Source: Balneolaceae bacterium (lineage in GTDB: Bacteria; Bacteroidota; Rhodothermia; Balneolales; Balneolaceae). From it: a DNA stretch of 62,432 nucleotides. Location of the stretch: contig JAFIES010000137.1 of NCBI GenBank assembly GCA_020832415.1, positions 1 through 62,432 of the forward strand, in the 5' to 3' direction. The notes under the pieces are model-generated. The model was not told the DNA's origin, did not search any database, and saw nothing but the letters and a program-made list of their open reading frames with translations. Below are positions 28,423 to 37,221 of the stretch, piece after piece; position 1 is the first letter of the stretch, and each line of letters starts with the position of its first letter. A program made the translations under genes and the position numbers.

Positions 28423-29343
28423 TCATAGTCCATCCCAGCCGACCGGACGCTTCTCACCTGCTGTTATAGCCACATCAAGACGGTTCTGTTGCGGTGGCAG
28501 CTGGCACGTAGTGAACCTGCTGAACGCACAAGGAGGATTATACGCTTTGTTGAAATCGATGACGGTCTCTTTGTTTTCATCCGGAAAAGGGATGATCATA
28601 TAACGCCCTGCGTGATAGGTTTCCGTTCGGTTGGTTTCATCGGCAACGATAATAAACAGACCGGAATTGGCTTCAAATGCTATAACTGAGTGCACATTAC
28701 CATCAATCATAAACTCGATATTTCCAGGTGAATATCTCTCCACCTCCTCCCCGATCACATTATCTACTACGATGGTTGTACTGTCGCTGTTGGGCACAAA
28801 TTTTGCCTTCAGGTGCCAGTCAGGATCGAGTGGATACGCCGGAAAGCCCTCGAATGCATCCGCTTTGGGGTTATCTTTATTATAGAGCCGAATACCATGC
28901 CGGTTGTCTCGCGTATCTATAAACCATTCCAGGTCTCCATGCTCAACTCGTGGCCGTTCATCCCCATCGAATAAAATCATATTCTGAACAGGATTACCTT
29001 CATGCGTAATCGTTACACCATCAGCAACTTGCATGGTTATCACACCGTTTTCCAGATAGAAATTTCCGGCATGTTCCGGTATGGTGCCATCAGGAAATTG
29101 AAGATCCTGATCTTCGCCACTGCCAAAACTGTTCTCCCCATCATTGAGCCAGTAAATTCCATCCAGCCGAAGCCAGTTGGTTGGGCCGGTCAGTACGTCA
29201 ATCCTGTACTGTTTCCACTCACGAATGCTTTCTTCATAATCATCAGGAACGGGAGCCGGGCCAAGATCGCTTCGTGAGCAAGCACATAGATTGAGCAGCA
29301 TTAAACATAGAAGTGAAGGAAATTTAATAATCACTCTTTCCAT
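28423..29343 (-). CDS. DUF1684 lipoprotein, second of tandem pair
   Basis: This 306-residue protein has a lipoprotein-like signal (hydrophobic about 8-20, LCAC) and the DUF1684 blocks WLRLDGIYWLNDGENSFGSG, YNKDNPKADAFEGFPAYPLD, FIIVADETNRTETYHAGRY and DFNKAYNPPCAF. It is exported and probably lipid-anchored. The fold's function is unknown. The gene begins four bases after the stop of a close paralogue of the same length (29348-30268), so the pair arose by tandem duplication and is cotranscribed. Confidence 0.85.
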   Translation of the reverse strand: MERVIIKFPSLLCLMLLNLCACSRSDLGPAPVPDDYEESIREWKQYRIDVLTGPTNWLRLDGIYWLNDGENSFGSGEDQDLQFPDGTIPEHAGNFYLENGVITMQVADGVTITHEGNPVQNMILFDGDERPRVEHGDLEWFIDTRDNRHGIRLYNKDNPKADAFEGFPAYPLDPDWHLKAKFVPNSDSTTIVVDNVIGEEVERYSPGNIEFMIDGNVHSVIAFEANSGLFIIVADETNRTETYHAGRYMIIPFPDENKETVIDFNKAYNPPCAFSRFTTCQLPPQQNRLDVAITAGEKRPVGWDGL

Positions 29344-29347
29344 GTTT

Positions 29348-30268
29348 TTACGGATTATAATCGAGCCCTATCCAATCAACAGGGCGCTTTTCGCCTGCGG
29401 TTATGGCTATATCCAGTCGATTTTCCATCGGCGGCAACTGGCACGTGGTAAAAACATTATAGGCACATGGCGGGTTGTACAGTTTATTGAAATCGATTAC
29501 TGTATAGTCACTTCCATCCTCCGGGTAATCGATGTAGATGTATCGACCGGCCTGGTACGTTTCTGTTCGATTGGTTTCATCGGCCACGATAATAAACATG
29601 CGTTCAGATCCTTCAAGTGCTGCCAGTTGTTGAACTCTCCCATCAATTGAAAACTCGATGACTCCGGGTGAAGGAGCGTCAATATTTTGCCCGAGTACAT
29701 TTACAATGGGGATGGTAGTTCCTTCAGGGTTGGGTATAAATCGGGCTGTTCGTCTCCACTCCGGATCAACGGGATATGCAGGAAAACCCTCAAATGCATC
29801 GGCCTGTGGGTTGTCTTTGTTATAAAATCGAATGGCCTTCAAATCGTCACGCGTTATCACATAAAAGTGAATTGGACCTTTCTCCAGGGCCGGGGTTTCG
29901 TCGCCGTCATCCAGTACAAATTCTTGAACAGGTTCCCCTTCGTGCGTTATCACAACGCCTTCAGACGCGCGCATGGTAACAATTCCGTCCATATAAGTAA
30001 ATGAGCCGGCTTTGTGAGGCATTGTTCCCTCTGGAAACCTAATATCCGCCTCCTCTCCGCTGCCAAAACTGTTCTCTCCCTCTTCAAGCCACAGCATACC
30101 TGCAAGCCGAAGCCATCCGGTTGGCTCCTTCAGCGTTTCAACACGGCCCTGTTTCCACTCATCAACCATTTCGGTATAGTTTTCGGGTTTAGGTGCCTGT
30201 CCAAGCTCAGAGTCTGAACAGCTGCTGAATGTGATCAGAATGGCCGGAATAAGGAGTAGTTTTTTCAT
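29348..30268 (-). CDS. DUF1684 lipoprotein, first of tandem pair
   Basis: This 306-residue protein begins MKKLLLIPAILITFSSCSDSE, a clear lipobox (FSSC) for Cys lipidation. The downstream DUF1684 blocks (WLRLAGMLWLEEGENSFGSG, RFYNKDNPQADAFEGFPAYP, DFNKLYNPPCAYN) parallel the next gene almost position for position. The paralogues have diverged in protein sequence but not in length. No catalytic residues can be assigned from family knowledge. Confidence 0.87.
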   Translation of the reverse strand: MKKLLLIPAILITFSSCSDSELGQAPKPENYTEMVDEWKQGRVETLKEPTGWLRLAGMLWLEEGENSFGSGEEADIRFPEGTMPHKAGSFTYMDGIVTMRASEGVVITHEGEPVQEFVLDDGDETPALEKGPIHFYVITRDDLKAIRFYNKDNPQADAFEGFPAYPVDPEWRRTARFIPNPEGTTIPIVNVLGQNIDAPSPGVIEFSIDGRVQQLAALEGSERMFIIVADETNRTETYQAGRYIYIDYPEDGSDYTVIDFNKLYNPPCAYNVFTTCQLPPMENRLDIAITAGEKRPVDWIGLDYNP

Positions 30269-30364
30269 CAGGAGATAAATTGTTTCAACATTGAATAATG
30301 TAACTATTTATCGTGCTAAAAAGTGTCACATTTTGTTATCAAACCGACTGATTGGTTGATAGTA

Positions 30365-30739
30365 TTACCAGGTTTTTTCAAAACTCTCTTTTGTCGGCAC
30401 TCCTTCATCTTCAACCCAATAACTTTTATACTCTGATTTAAGCATGAGCGGATCGCTCTTTCCAATCCGTGAAATGAGTGCCAGCGGGAAAAGTATCAGA
30501 TAAAAAATAAGCGTGAGCAGAATGTTGGGTATGATGTATGAGAGAATTTTTGCCAAACCCATCCAGAGGCGATGAACCAACCGGCTTGACCGATCAAAAA
30601 GACCCAAAATGGAGAGAGCGATTGAGGAGTACAGAAAAAACACCCATCCAAATAAAAGATATGCGATCAGAAATCCCGCGATAATTACAATCACAGTTGA
30701 TTTAGTTTGAACTGCCTTTACCGGTTGATTCTTTCTCAT
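30365..30739 (-). CDS. SxtJ-like membrane protein
   Basis: This 124-residue protein has hydrophobic segments at about 15-45 and 65-90. Its C-terminal part (GKSDPLMLKSEYKSYWVEDEG) follows the SxtJ-family pattern. SxtJ proteins are encoded with carbamoyltransferases, originally in saxitoxin clusters but mostly in unrelated bacteria, and their role is unknown. Here the gene follows a 49-residue DUF5989-like gene and the carbamoyltransferase at 31113-32948. Confidence 0.75.
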   Translation of the reverse strand: MRKNQPVKAVQTKSTVIVIIAGFLIAYLLFGWVFFLYSSIALSILGLFDRSSRLVHRLWMGLAKILSYIIPNILLTLIFYLILFPLALISRIGKSDPLMLKSEYKSYWVEDEGVPTKESFEKTW

Positions 30740-30745
30740 AACAGA

Positions 30746-30895
30746 TCAGAATAAAGTGTAGATAAACGGCGCAATGGAGCTGCCGCCTCCAATTACAATC
30801 AAAAATCCCATCAGCAGGAGCACGATGATAACCGGTGCAAGAAGATATTTCTTCCTCTCACGAACAAAATTCCATAAATCTTTGATGGTTTCCAT
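30746..30895 (-). CDS. DUF5989-like single-pass membrane protein (49 aa)
   Basis: The minus-strand ATG at 30893-30895 opens a 49-codon frame ending with TGA at 30746-30748, six bases before the SxtJ-like start. The product starts METIKDLWNFVRERKKY, has one transmembrane helix (about 18-37) and ends GGGSSIAPFIYTLF. This is the usual shape of the DUF5989 family, small proteins encoded between a carbamoyltransferase and SxtJ. The carbamoyltransferase gene is upstream, separated by a mobile element (30926-31099). The gene is short enough to be missed by automated calling. Confidence 0.78.
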   Translation of the reverse strand: METIKDLWNFVRERKKYLLAPVIIVLLLMGFLIVIGGGSSIAPFIYTLF

Positions 30896-30925
30896 ACTGA
30901 TTCTCAGTTTTATAGTGATAATATA

Positions 30926-31099
30926 ACGTGAGTTCGATATAACATTTATATGAATCGTCAGTTTGAGCGCAGTCCCGACGCTTTTCAGGAGGGACGAAGT
31001 CGAAAACTCATATTTCGACTTCTCCCGATTGAACTACATCGGGATGCGCTCAATATGAAGGGTTCAGTCATATTGTTCATTTTTATATCGAACTCACGT
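30926..31099. mobile_element. MITE-like element, copy 1
   Basis: This 174-bp element has 17-bp terminal inverted repeats (ACGTGAGTTCGATATAA at the left, its complement at the right) and a 7-bp target duplication TAATATA (30919-30925 and 31100-31106). A second nested dyad (TGAGCGCA near 31000, TGCGCTCA near 31050) and a central GTCGAAA/TTTCGAC dyad mean the whole unit can fold into a long hairpin. It encodes no transposase. A related element with the same ends is at 54563-54763. It lies between the carbamoyltransferase and DUF5989 genes, 13 bases after the former stops. Confidence 0.83.
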
Positions 31100-31112
31100 T
31101 AATATAATCAAA

Positions 31113-32948
31113 TCACGCTTTTTCATCAGGGGACTTCATAATAAGGTAGTTTTCAAGCACAAGCAGATCCATATCTGTATTCAAAAAACATCGAATTGCA
31201 TCTTCCGGTTTGCAAACGATGGGTTCATCACGCACATTAAAACTGGTGTTTACCAAAACTCCATAACCGGTTTTTTCCTTGAAAACTTTCAACAGATTCC
31301 AAAAATCGGGGTTGGTGCTTTCCTGAACCGTCTGGATGCGGGCAGAAAAGTCAACATGTGTAATTGCGGGGAGTTCACTTTTCTGCTGATAGAGCTTTTT
31401 CATCATATCCATTTCAGGGTAATCCTCCGGTAGTTTTTTGAGAATCTCTCTTTTCACACCGGCCACGAGCAACATATAGGGTGATGGTTTGTCCAGATCG
31501 AAAAAACTGGCGGCATCTTCAGCCAGTACAACGGGTGCAAACGGACGAAAGGTCTCCCTGTTCTTTATTTTTAAATTAAGCCGCTTCTGCATGAGTGGAT
31601 TTCGTGCATCAGCCAGGATACTGCGATTTCCCAGAGCGCGGGGGCCATACTCCATCCTGCCCCTGAACCATCCTGCCACCTTACCTCTAGCAAGCAAATC
31701 AGCAGTGGTTCGGCAAAGCTCTTCATACGAGTGAAAATATCTGTACTGCAGTTTTGATCGTTTTAACGCACTTAATATCTCCTTATCCGAGTAGTACGGG
31801 CCTAAAAGGGAACCTTTCATTTTGTCGACACCTCTGCTGGCTGTACGTTTGCCGGTGTAGTAGAGATAGTGAACCGCAAGTGCAGCACCAACTGCACCCC
31901 CCGCATCTCCTGCTGCCGGCTGAATCCAGATATCTTTAAACATTCCGGAACGCAGCAGTTTTCCATTTGCCACACAATTGAGGGCCACACCACCTGCAAT
32001 GCAGAGATAATCCAAACCGGTGATTCGCTTTGCTTCTGCTGCCATTTTCAGAATAATCTCTTCCGTAATATTCTGTATAGCATATGCCAGGTTGCAATAC
32101 TCTTGCGAGAACGTACTGGCAGGTTTCAATTGCTCCAAACCAAACAGTTTTTCCCACCTGCCCTGATGAATCATCGACAAACCCGTACTGTAATTGAAAT
32201 AGGCTTGATTGAGCCGTACAGAACCATCATCACAAATCTGTACAATCTCTTTTTTGATCTTTTCGATAAACTCTTTCGTTTGCCCGGCTTCAGGGTTTCC
32301 ATACGGAGCGAGGCCCATCAGTTTATACTCACCACTATTCACACGAAACCCTAAAAATGTTGTGAATGCCGAATAGAGCAGCCCTACCGAATGGGGAAAT
32401 CGAAGCTCTTTTATTTTTTTGATGACTGATCCCTCTCCATGCGAAATTGATGCTGTTGCCCACTCTCCCACGCCATCGATGGTTAATATGGCTGCTTCAT
32501 CATACGGAGACGGATAAAACGCACTGGCTGCATGCGACAAATGATGTTCAGGGAAAAGCAGTTTCAGCTTGTTTCTGTCATAGGATTCAATTTCCATCAG
32601 CTCCTGACGAATAGTCCGTTTCAAAAACATCTTTTCGCGAAGCCATACCGGCATGGATACCAGAAATTGCCTCAGTCCCTTCGGGGCAAATGCATAATAG
32701 GTTTCCAGAAGGCGCTCGAATTTTAGCAGAGGCTTATCGTAAAATACAACAGCATCCAGCTCATCAATGGTGATACCGGCTTCATCAAGGCAGTAACGAA
32801 TGGCGTTTTTCGGGAAATCAGCCGTGTGTTTTTCCCTTGCAAACCTCTCCTCCTGGGCTGCAGCCAAAATTTCACCATTAACCACAATTGCCGCTGCGGA
32901 GTCGTGGTAAAAAGCAGAGATACCTAATAGTACGTTTGGGATAGCCAC
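31113..32948 (-). CDS. NodU/CmcH-type carbamoyltransferase
   Basis: This 611-residue two-domain protein has an N-terminal Kae1-like domain with FYHDSAAA, EHHLSHAASAFYPS, TIDGVGEWATA and YKLMGLAPYG. Its C-terminal domain has WFRGRMEYGPRALGNRS and VNTSFNVRDEPIV. The family transfers carbamoyl from carbamoyl phosphate, via carbamoyl-AMP, to hydroxyls of sugars or natural products. With SxtJ- and DUF5989-like genes downstream it forms a conserved gene set of unknown target. No glycan or polyketide genes are adjacent, so the substrate is open. Confidence 0.93.
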   Translation of the reverse strand: MAIPNVLLGISAFYHDSAAAIVVNGEILAAAQEERFAREKHTADFPKNAIRYCLDEAGITIDELDAVVFYDKPLLKFERLLETYYAFAPKGLRQFLVSMPVWLREKMFLKRTIRQELMEIESYDRNKLKLLFPEHHLSHAASAFYPSPYDEAAILTIDGVGEWATASISHGEGSVIKKIKELRFPHSVGLLYSAFTTFLGFRVNSGEYKLMGLAPYGNPEAGQTKEFIEKIKKEIVQICDDGSVRLNQAYFNYSTGLSMIHQGRWEKLFGLEQLKPASTFSQEYCNLAYAIQNITEEIILKMAAEAKRITGLDYLCIAGGVALNCVANGKLLRSGMFKDIWIQPAAGDAGGAVGAALAVHYLYYTGKRTASRGVDKMKGSLLGPYYSDKEILSALKRSKLQYRYFHSYEELCRTTADLLARGKVAGWFRGRMEYGPRALGNRSILADARNPLMQKRLNLKIKNRETFRPFAPVVLAEDAASFFDLDKPSPYMLLVAGVKREILKKLPEDYPEMDMMKKLYQQKSELPAITHVDFSARIQTVQESTNPDFWNLLKVFKEKTGYGVLVNTSFNVRDEPIVCKPEDAIRCFLNTDMDLLVLENYLIMKSPDEKA

Positions 32949-32999
32949 TCATTTTTTTGTTTGATGAAACCTGGAGAGCGTAGAATAGTGAATTACTCA

Positions 33000-34934
33000 T
33001 TAACCTTCATCAAGTAGTTCTGCATCTTCGCCTGTCCATTCACCGGTAAGAACTGCCTGGGTTTCTAAAAAGTGCAAACCTAACTGAAGCAGTAATCTTT
33101 CGGTTGTGGAGAGAGCTCCTATGTCCTCAATAATTGCAATTGAAAGTTCGGGATAATCGGTTATAATGCCATTGACCCCTTTCAGAATGGCATCAATCAT
33201 ACCTTCCCGGCTGTTCACAGTCCACACAAACAGCCCCATGCCCTCCTGTTGAGCGCGGCTGATCAGTTCAGAAGTAGCGTTAGCCTGGTTCACAGATAAA
33301 AAGTGTATCGGGAGACGGCTGAGATCCCCCATCGCTACCGCCGAAACATAACCCAGGCCTATATCCGGAGCCAGGGTTCTCATCTGCTCCACCGCCCGGA
33401 AATTCAGAGATTTAACCAATACCTGATCCTCCATTTCAAACTCCCGCACCAGTTCGATGGTTTTCTCAGCCAGCTCGGGGTCAAACCCATAGTATTTAAG
33501 TTCTATCATAACCCCAATACGTCCATTTGCTCCCTCCAGATACTCAGCAAGAGTGGGTACATGCAGCTCTGAGTCGGGGTATTCACGATCCGTTAAAAGG
33601 CGCAATTCGCTCAGTTCACCTGCGGTTATATCGGCAATTTGGCGGGGATCACCTGTTACCCTCATCAAATCTTCATCATGCAATATTACCACAGTGCCGT
33701 CGCTTGTCAGCTGAACATCAATCTCTACAAAATCTATACCCAGTTCGATTGAGTGATCCAGCGCCGGAAGGCTGTTTTCGGGTGCGCCCATGGCATTGGC
33801 ACGGTGTGATATTACGAGCAATTCTGCGTCTGTTTCCGAACCGTATGTAATGAGAAATGAGGTTGCAACACTTCCTGAAAGGATAATCAAAATGAGAACT
33901 GCAGCACGCAGAGGTTTTGTCCACCAGGTGAATAAACGTATGGTTTTTTGAGTGAGCTTTTTAAAACCGGGTGTCTCCGGCATGATAGCCGGACGGCTGA
34001 AACTAAAATAAAACTTGGTAATTATTACCGATATCAGGGTAAATCCAAAAAATGAGATGATGATACCGGCTGAGATCGACGTAAAAATGTATCCGCCCGC
34101 TACAATAGCTACAGCGCGCAGTGATTCAAATGAGTGTACAGCCCAGTCTGCGAGATACAAAAATGCGGAGAGTAAAATGGCATCCGTTGTAATGCGAAAG
34201 AAAAACCAAAAAACAGCCACAAAACTCACCACCTTCAGAAACCGGAAAGTATGGCTGAGCGGAGCATACCACACCTCCCTAATCGCCTCCCTTAACGTTT
34301 TTTTTCCTTCAAGGTATGCGGGAAGCGCAGGCATAAGAGTAGCGGTTAACAGTAAAAGTGACAAACCCCACAATACTGTCAATATTCCGCCAAATGTAAG
34401 TGCGCGGTACCACTCCGGAGGTGTGCTGTACCAATAGTAGTTTATATCAAACTCCGTGAGAAAAATAGCGTAGACTACACCTAAACCAATAGCCAGCGGA
34501 ATCAGTGAAACGATAAATCCCATGATTGTAATAGCACAGATCTTCAGCAAAATATGTACTCTTGCCGCAATTCGTATTACTGTTAGCCGAACGGAAACTC
34601 TTTCACCAAGCAGATGATCGCGAACCATCTGAAAAATGCCTGCGTAGCGGATAATAATTCCGATGAGAGTTAACAAAATCAAACTGAACAGATAAACAAA
34701 CCCAACAGGAGAGATAAAGAATCTGAGCAGATCTTCATTTCCAACAAAAAGCCTGTCGCCCCTGAAAACAGACCAGTCCAGAATAAATGCCAGCAGAGGT
34801 GCCGATAGCGCAGTAAACAGAAGATAGACGATGAGCGTCCACCCCGCCATCGGTTTCCAGAGCAGAACTACTGATCTCCAGGAAGATTTCAGCAGTTCAT
34901 CAAAAAAGAAATTGTATAGCTTTTTAAGCCTCAT
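33000..34934 (-). CDS. Membrane glycerophosphodiester phosphodiesterase
   Basis: In this 644-residue protein the first 360 residues hold about eight transmembrane segments, matching the membrane domain found ahead of some GDPD enzymes. The C-terminal 270 residues are a GDPD TIM barrel. Its active-site set is SHRANAMGAPENS near residue 375 (His-Arg, Glu-Asn), EIDVQLTSDG near 400 and HDEDLMRVT. It hydrolyses glycerophosphodiesters to glycerol-3-phosphate and an alcohol, probably at the outer face of the membrane. It stands alone on the minus strand, divergent from the ligase cluster. Confidence 0.92.
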   Translation of the reverse strand: MRLKKLYNFFFDELLKSSWRSVVLLWKPMAGWTLIVYLLFTALSAPLLAFILDWSVFRGDRLFVGNEDLLRFFISPVGFVYLFSLILLTLIGIIIRYAGIFQMVRDHLLGERVSVRLTVIRIAARVHILLKICAITIMGFIVSLIPLAIGLGVVYAIFLTEFDINYYWYSTPPEWYRALTFGGILTVLWGLSLLLLTATLMPALPAYLEGKKTLREAIREVWYAPLSHTFRFLKVVSFVAVFWFFFRITTDAILLSAFLYLADWAVHSFESLRAVAIVAGGYIFTSISAGIIISFFGFTLISVIITKFYFSFSRPAIMPETPGFKKLTQKTIRLFTWWTKPLRAAVLILIILSGSVATSFLITYGSETDAELLVISHRANAMGAPENSLPALDHSIELGIDFVEIDVQLTSDGTVVILHDEDLMRVTGDPRQIADITAGELSELRLLTDREYPDSELHVPTLAEYLEGANGRIGVMIELKYYGFDPELAEKTIELVREFEMEDQVLVKSLNFRAVEQMRTLAPDIGLGYVSAVAMGDLSRLPIHFLSVNQANATSELISRAQQEGMGLFVWTVNSREGMIDAILKGVNGIITDYPELSIAIIEDIGALSTTERLLLQLGLHFLETQAVLTGEWTGEDAELLDEG

Positions 34935-35058
34935 TTGTTTGAACGTCCGTTTGAGAAAATAAACCTCTCTGAGTAGAGATAATAATCACCGAATTGTTCT
35001 TATTATTTGTTATTTAACAGTTGCGTTTCCAACACTTTAATCAACCCGGTTCTTGCCT

Positions 35059-35754
35059 ATGTTACGTGTACCAATTCAACATCAGCCGGATGATACTACC
35101 TGCGGTCCAACGTGCCTTCATGCCGTGTACAAGTATTATAACATTCCGATAGATTTACAAGTTGTTATTGACCAGGTTCATCAACTTGAGGATGGCGGCA
35201 CACTGGGAGTGATGCTGGCCATTCATGCACTTAATAACGGGTATAAGGCAACCATCTACTCCTACAATCTTCAGGTATTTGATCCCACATGGAAGGGTAT
35301 CACTTCAGATGAAATTATAAAAAAATTGAAAAAGCAGGCGGCATTTAAAAATAACAAAAAGCTAGACATAGCCTCGCAAGCTTACATACAATTCCTGCAA
35401 CTGGGAGGTCGCTTGCGATTTGAGGATCTTCGTTCTGCCATCATCAGGCGATATTTAAAAAAGAATCAGCCAATTATTGCAGGGCTTAGTGCAACCTATC
35501 TCTATCAAAGCGCGCGCGAGTTTGGACCTGATCTTGAATTTGATGATGTGAGAGGTGAATCGACGGGCCATTTTGTAGTTCTTCACGGCTACGATATCGA
35601 AACGCGTGAGGTTTACATTGCCGATCCGCTCAAAAAAAATCCTGTATCTGAAGGACAATTCTACAAAATGAAAATCGACCGTGTTGTAAATGCCATACTT
35701 CTTGGAATTGTAACGTACGATGCAAACCTGATTATCATCACACCAAAATCATAA
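35059..35754 (+). CDS. C39-like cysteine peptidase family protein
   Basis: ATG at 35059 is preferred over TTG at 35053. The 231-residue protein has a papain/C39-like catalytic Cys in PDDTTCGPTCLHAVY (near residue 15) and the catalytic His/Asp pair in TGHFVVLHGYD (near 170) and YIADP. There is no signal or membrane segment, so it is cytosolic rather than a bacteriocin exporter domain. It is the first gene of a tight cluster with two amide-bond ligases and an amidohydrolase. A peptidase role in trimming or releasing the ligase product is inference. Confidence 0.82.
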   Translation: MLRVPIQHQPDDTTCGPTCLHAVYKYYNIPIDLQVVIDQVHQLEDGGTLGVMLAIHALNNGYKATIYSYNLQVFDPTWKGITSDEIIKKLKKQAAFKNNKKLDIASQAYIQFLQLGGRLRFEDLRSAIIRRYLKKNQPIIAGLSATYLYQSAREFGPDLEFDDVRGESTGHFVVLHGYDIETREVYIADPLKKNPVSEGQFYKMKIDRVVNAILLGIVTYDANLIIITPKS

Positions 35755-35760
35755 ACCTTT

Positions 35761-37221
35761 ATGCGCCACATTGTAGTAGTAAACAATCCAAAGAACTGGC
35801 CACTGGATATACCCGGCGGTGAGGTGATTTCTGCCAAAGATTATGTAACAGATCCTGTTTACACAAATCTGCGAAATGTAAAGGTCTTTAATCTTTGCCG
35901 AAGTTATCGCTACCAAACAATCGGCTATTATGTATCGCTTCTGGCAACTGCACGAGGCCACAAACCGTTTCCTGATGTGCTGACCATTCAGGATCTGAAA
36001 TCGCAGACCATCATTCGTATTGTTTCGGAAGAGCTTGACGAACTGATTCAAAAAAGCCTGAAACCAATTCAGGGTAGCTACTTCATCATGAGTATCTACT
36101 TCGGAAGAAATCTTGCCAAACGGCACGACAAGCTCTCGAACAGTTTATTCTCTCATTTTCGTGCACCGCTGCTTCGGGCTGAATTTACCCGCAAAGAGAA
36201 CGTTTGGTTTCTGAAGAATATCCAGCCCATTGCAACAAATGATATACCGCAGGATCACAGGCCATTCATATCTGAAATGGCGAAGGAATTTTTCAAAAAA
36301 CGAAATTCGGGTTCCAGAAAAAAGGAACCCAGGTACGATCTTGCAATCCTGATTAATCCGGATGATACCATGCCGCCATCCGATGAAAAAGCTGTAAAGC
36401 GCTTTATTCGTGCGGCCGAGGCTCTCGATTTCTACACCGAACTTATCACAAAAGATGATTACAGCCGCCTGAATGAATTCGACGCTCTGTTTATCCGCGA
36501 GACCACCAGCGTGAATCATCACACCTATAGAATGGCTCGCCGGGCCGAAAAAGAAGGGCTGATTGTGATTGATGATCCCAACTCCATTCTGCTCTGCACG
36601 AATAAAGTATATCTTGCAGAGCTGCTGAATAAGCATGCTATTCCGGCGCCTGAAACTCTCATCATCAGCTCCATTCAGCCGGAAGTGATTGAAGAAAAAC
36701 TGGGCTTTCCCTGCATTTTAAAACAACCCGACAGCTCGTTTTCACTGGGAGTTTTAAAAGCGGACAATGCTGAAGATTTTTCTTTAAAAGCAGAACAGCT
36801 CCTTGAGAAATCAGAGCTTTTAATTGTTCAGCAGTTTATCCCCACAACCTACGACTGGAGGGTGGGGATACTTAACGGCAAACCTATCTATGGTTGTAAA
36901 TATTTTATGGCCCGTAAACACTGGCAGATTTTTGAACGGGCGGGCGGTAAAACTCACGAAGGTGCCACAGAGTCGGTCCCTGTTGATCAGATCCCTCCCG
37001 GGGTTTTAGAATCGGCACTCAAAGCCGCAAACCTTATTGGCGACGGGCTCTACGGTGTAGACCTCAAAGAGATTAATGGTAATGTTTATGTGATTGAAGT
37101 GAACGACAATCCCAGCATCGATTCGGGAATAGAAGATGCCATTTTGAAAGAAGATCTCTATAAAATTATCATGGAAGAGTTTTTACGGCGAATTGAAAAA
37201 CAGAAAAGGATTTCCCTATGA
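35761..37221 (+). CDS. RimK-like ATP-grasp ligase with RLAN N-terminal domain
   Basis: This 486-residue protein has an N-terminal domain of about 150 residues (VVVNNPKNWPLDIPGGEVI, then FNLCRSYRYQTIGYYVSLLA) matching the RimK-like N-terminal (RLAN) type. The ATP-grasp fold (about 275-475) contains CTNKVYLAELL, CILKQPDSSFSLGV, VQQFIPTTYDWRVGI and the metal-binding EVNDNPSID. It should join a carboxylate to an amine using ATP. It starts six bases after the peptidase gene, and its stop overlaps the next start (ATGA). Confidence 0.88.
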   Translation: MRHIVVVNNPKNWPLDIPGGEVISAKDYVTDPVYTNLRNVKVFNLCRSYRYQTIGYYVSLLATARGHKPFPDVLTIQDLKSQTIIRIVSEELDELIQKSLKPIQGSYFIMSIYFGRNLAKRHDKLSNSLFSHFRAPLLRAEFTRKENVWFLKNIQPIATNDIPQDHRPFISEMAKEFFKKRNSGSRKKEPRYDLAILINPDDTMPPSDEKAVKRFIRAAEALDFYTELITKDDYSRLNEFDALFIRETTSVNHHTYRMARRAEKEGLIVIDDPNSILLCTNKVYLAELLNKHAIPAPETLIISSIQPEVIEEKLGFPCILKQPDSSFSLGVLKADNAEDFSLKAEQLLEKSELLIVQQFIPTTYDWRVGILNGKPIYGCKYFMARKHWQIFERAGGKTHEGATESVPVDQIPPGVLESALKAANLIGDGLYGVDLKEINGNVYVIEVNDNPSIDSGIEDAILKEDLYKIIMEEFLRRIEKQKRISL

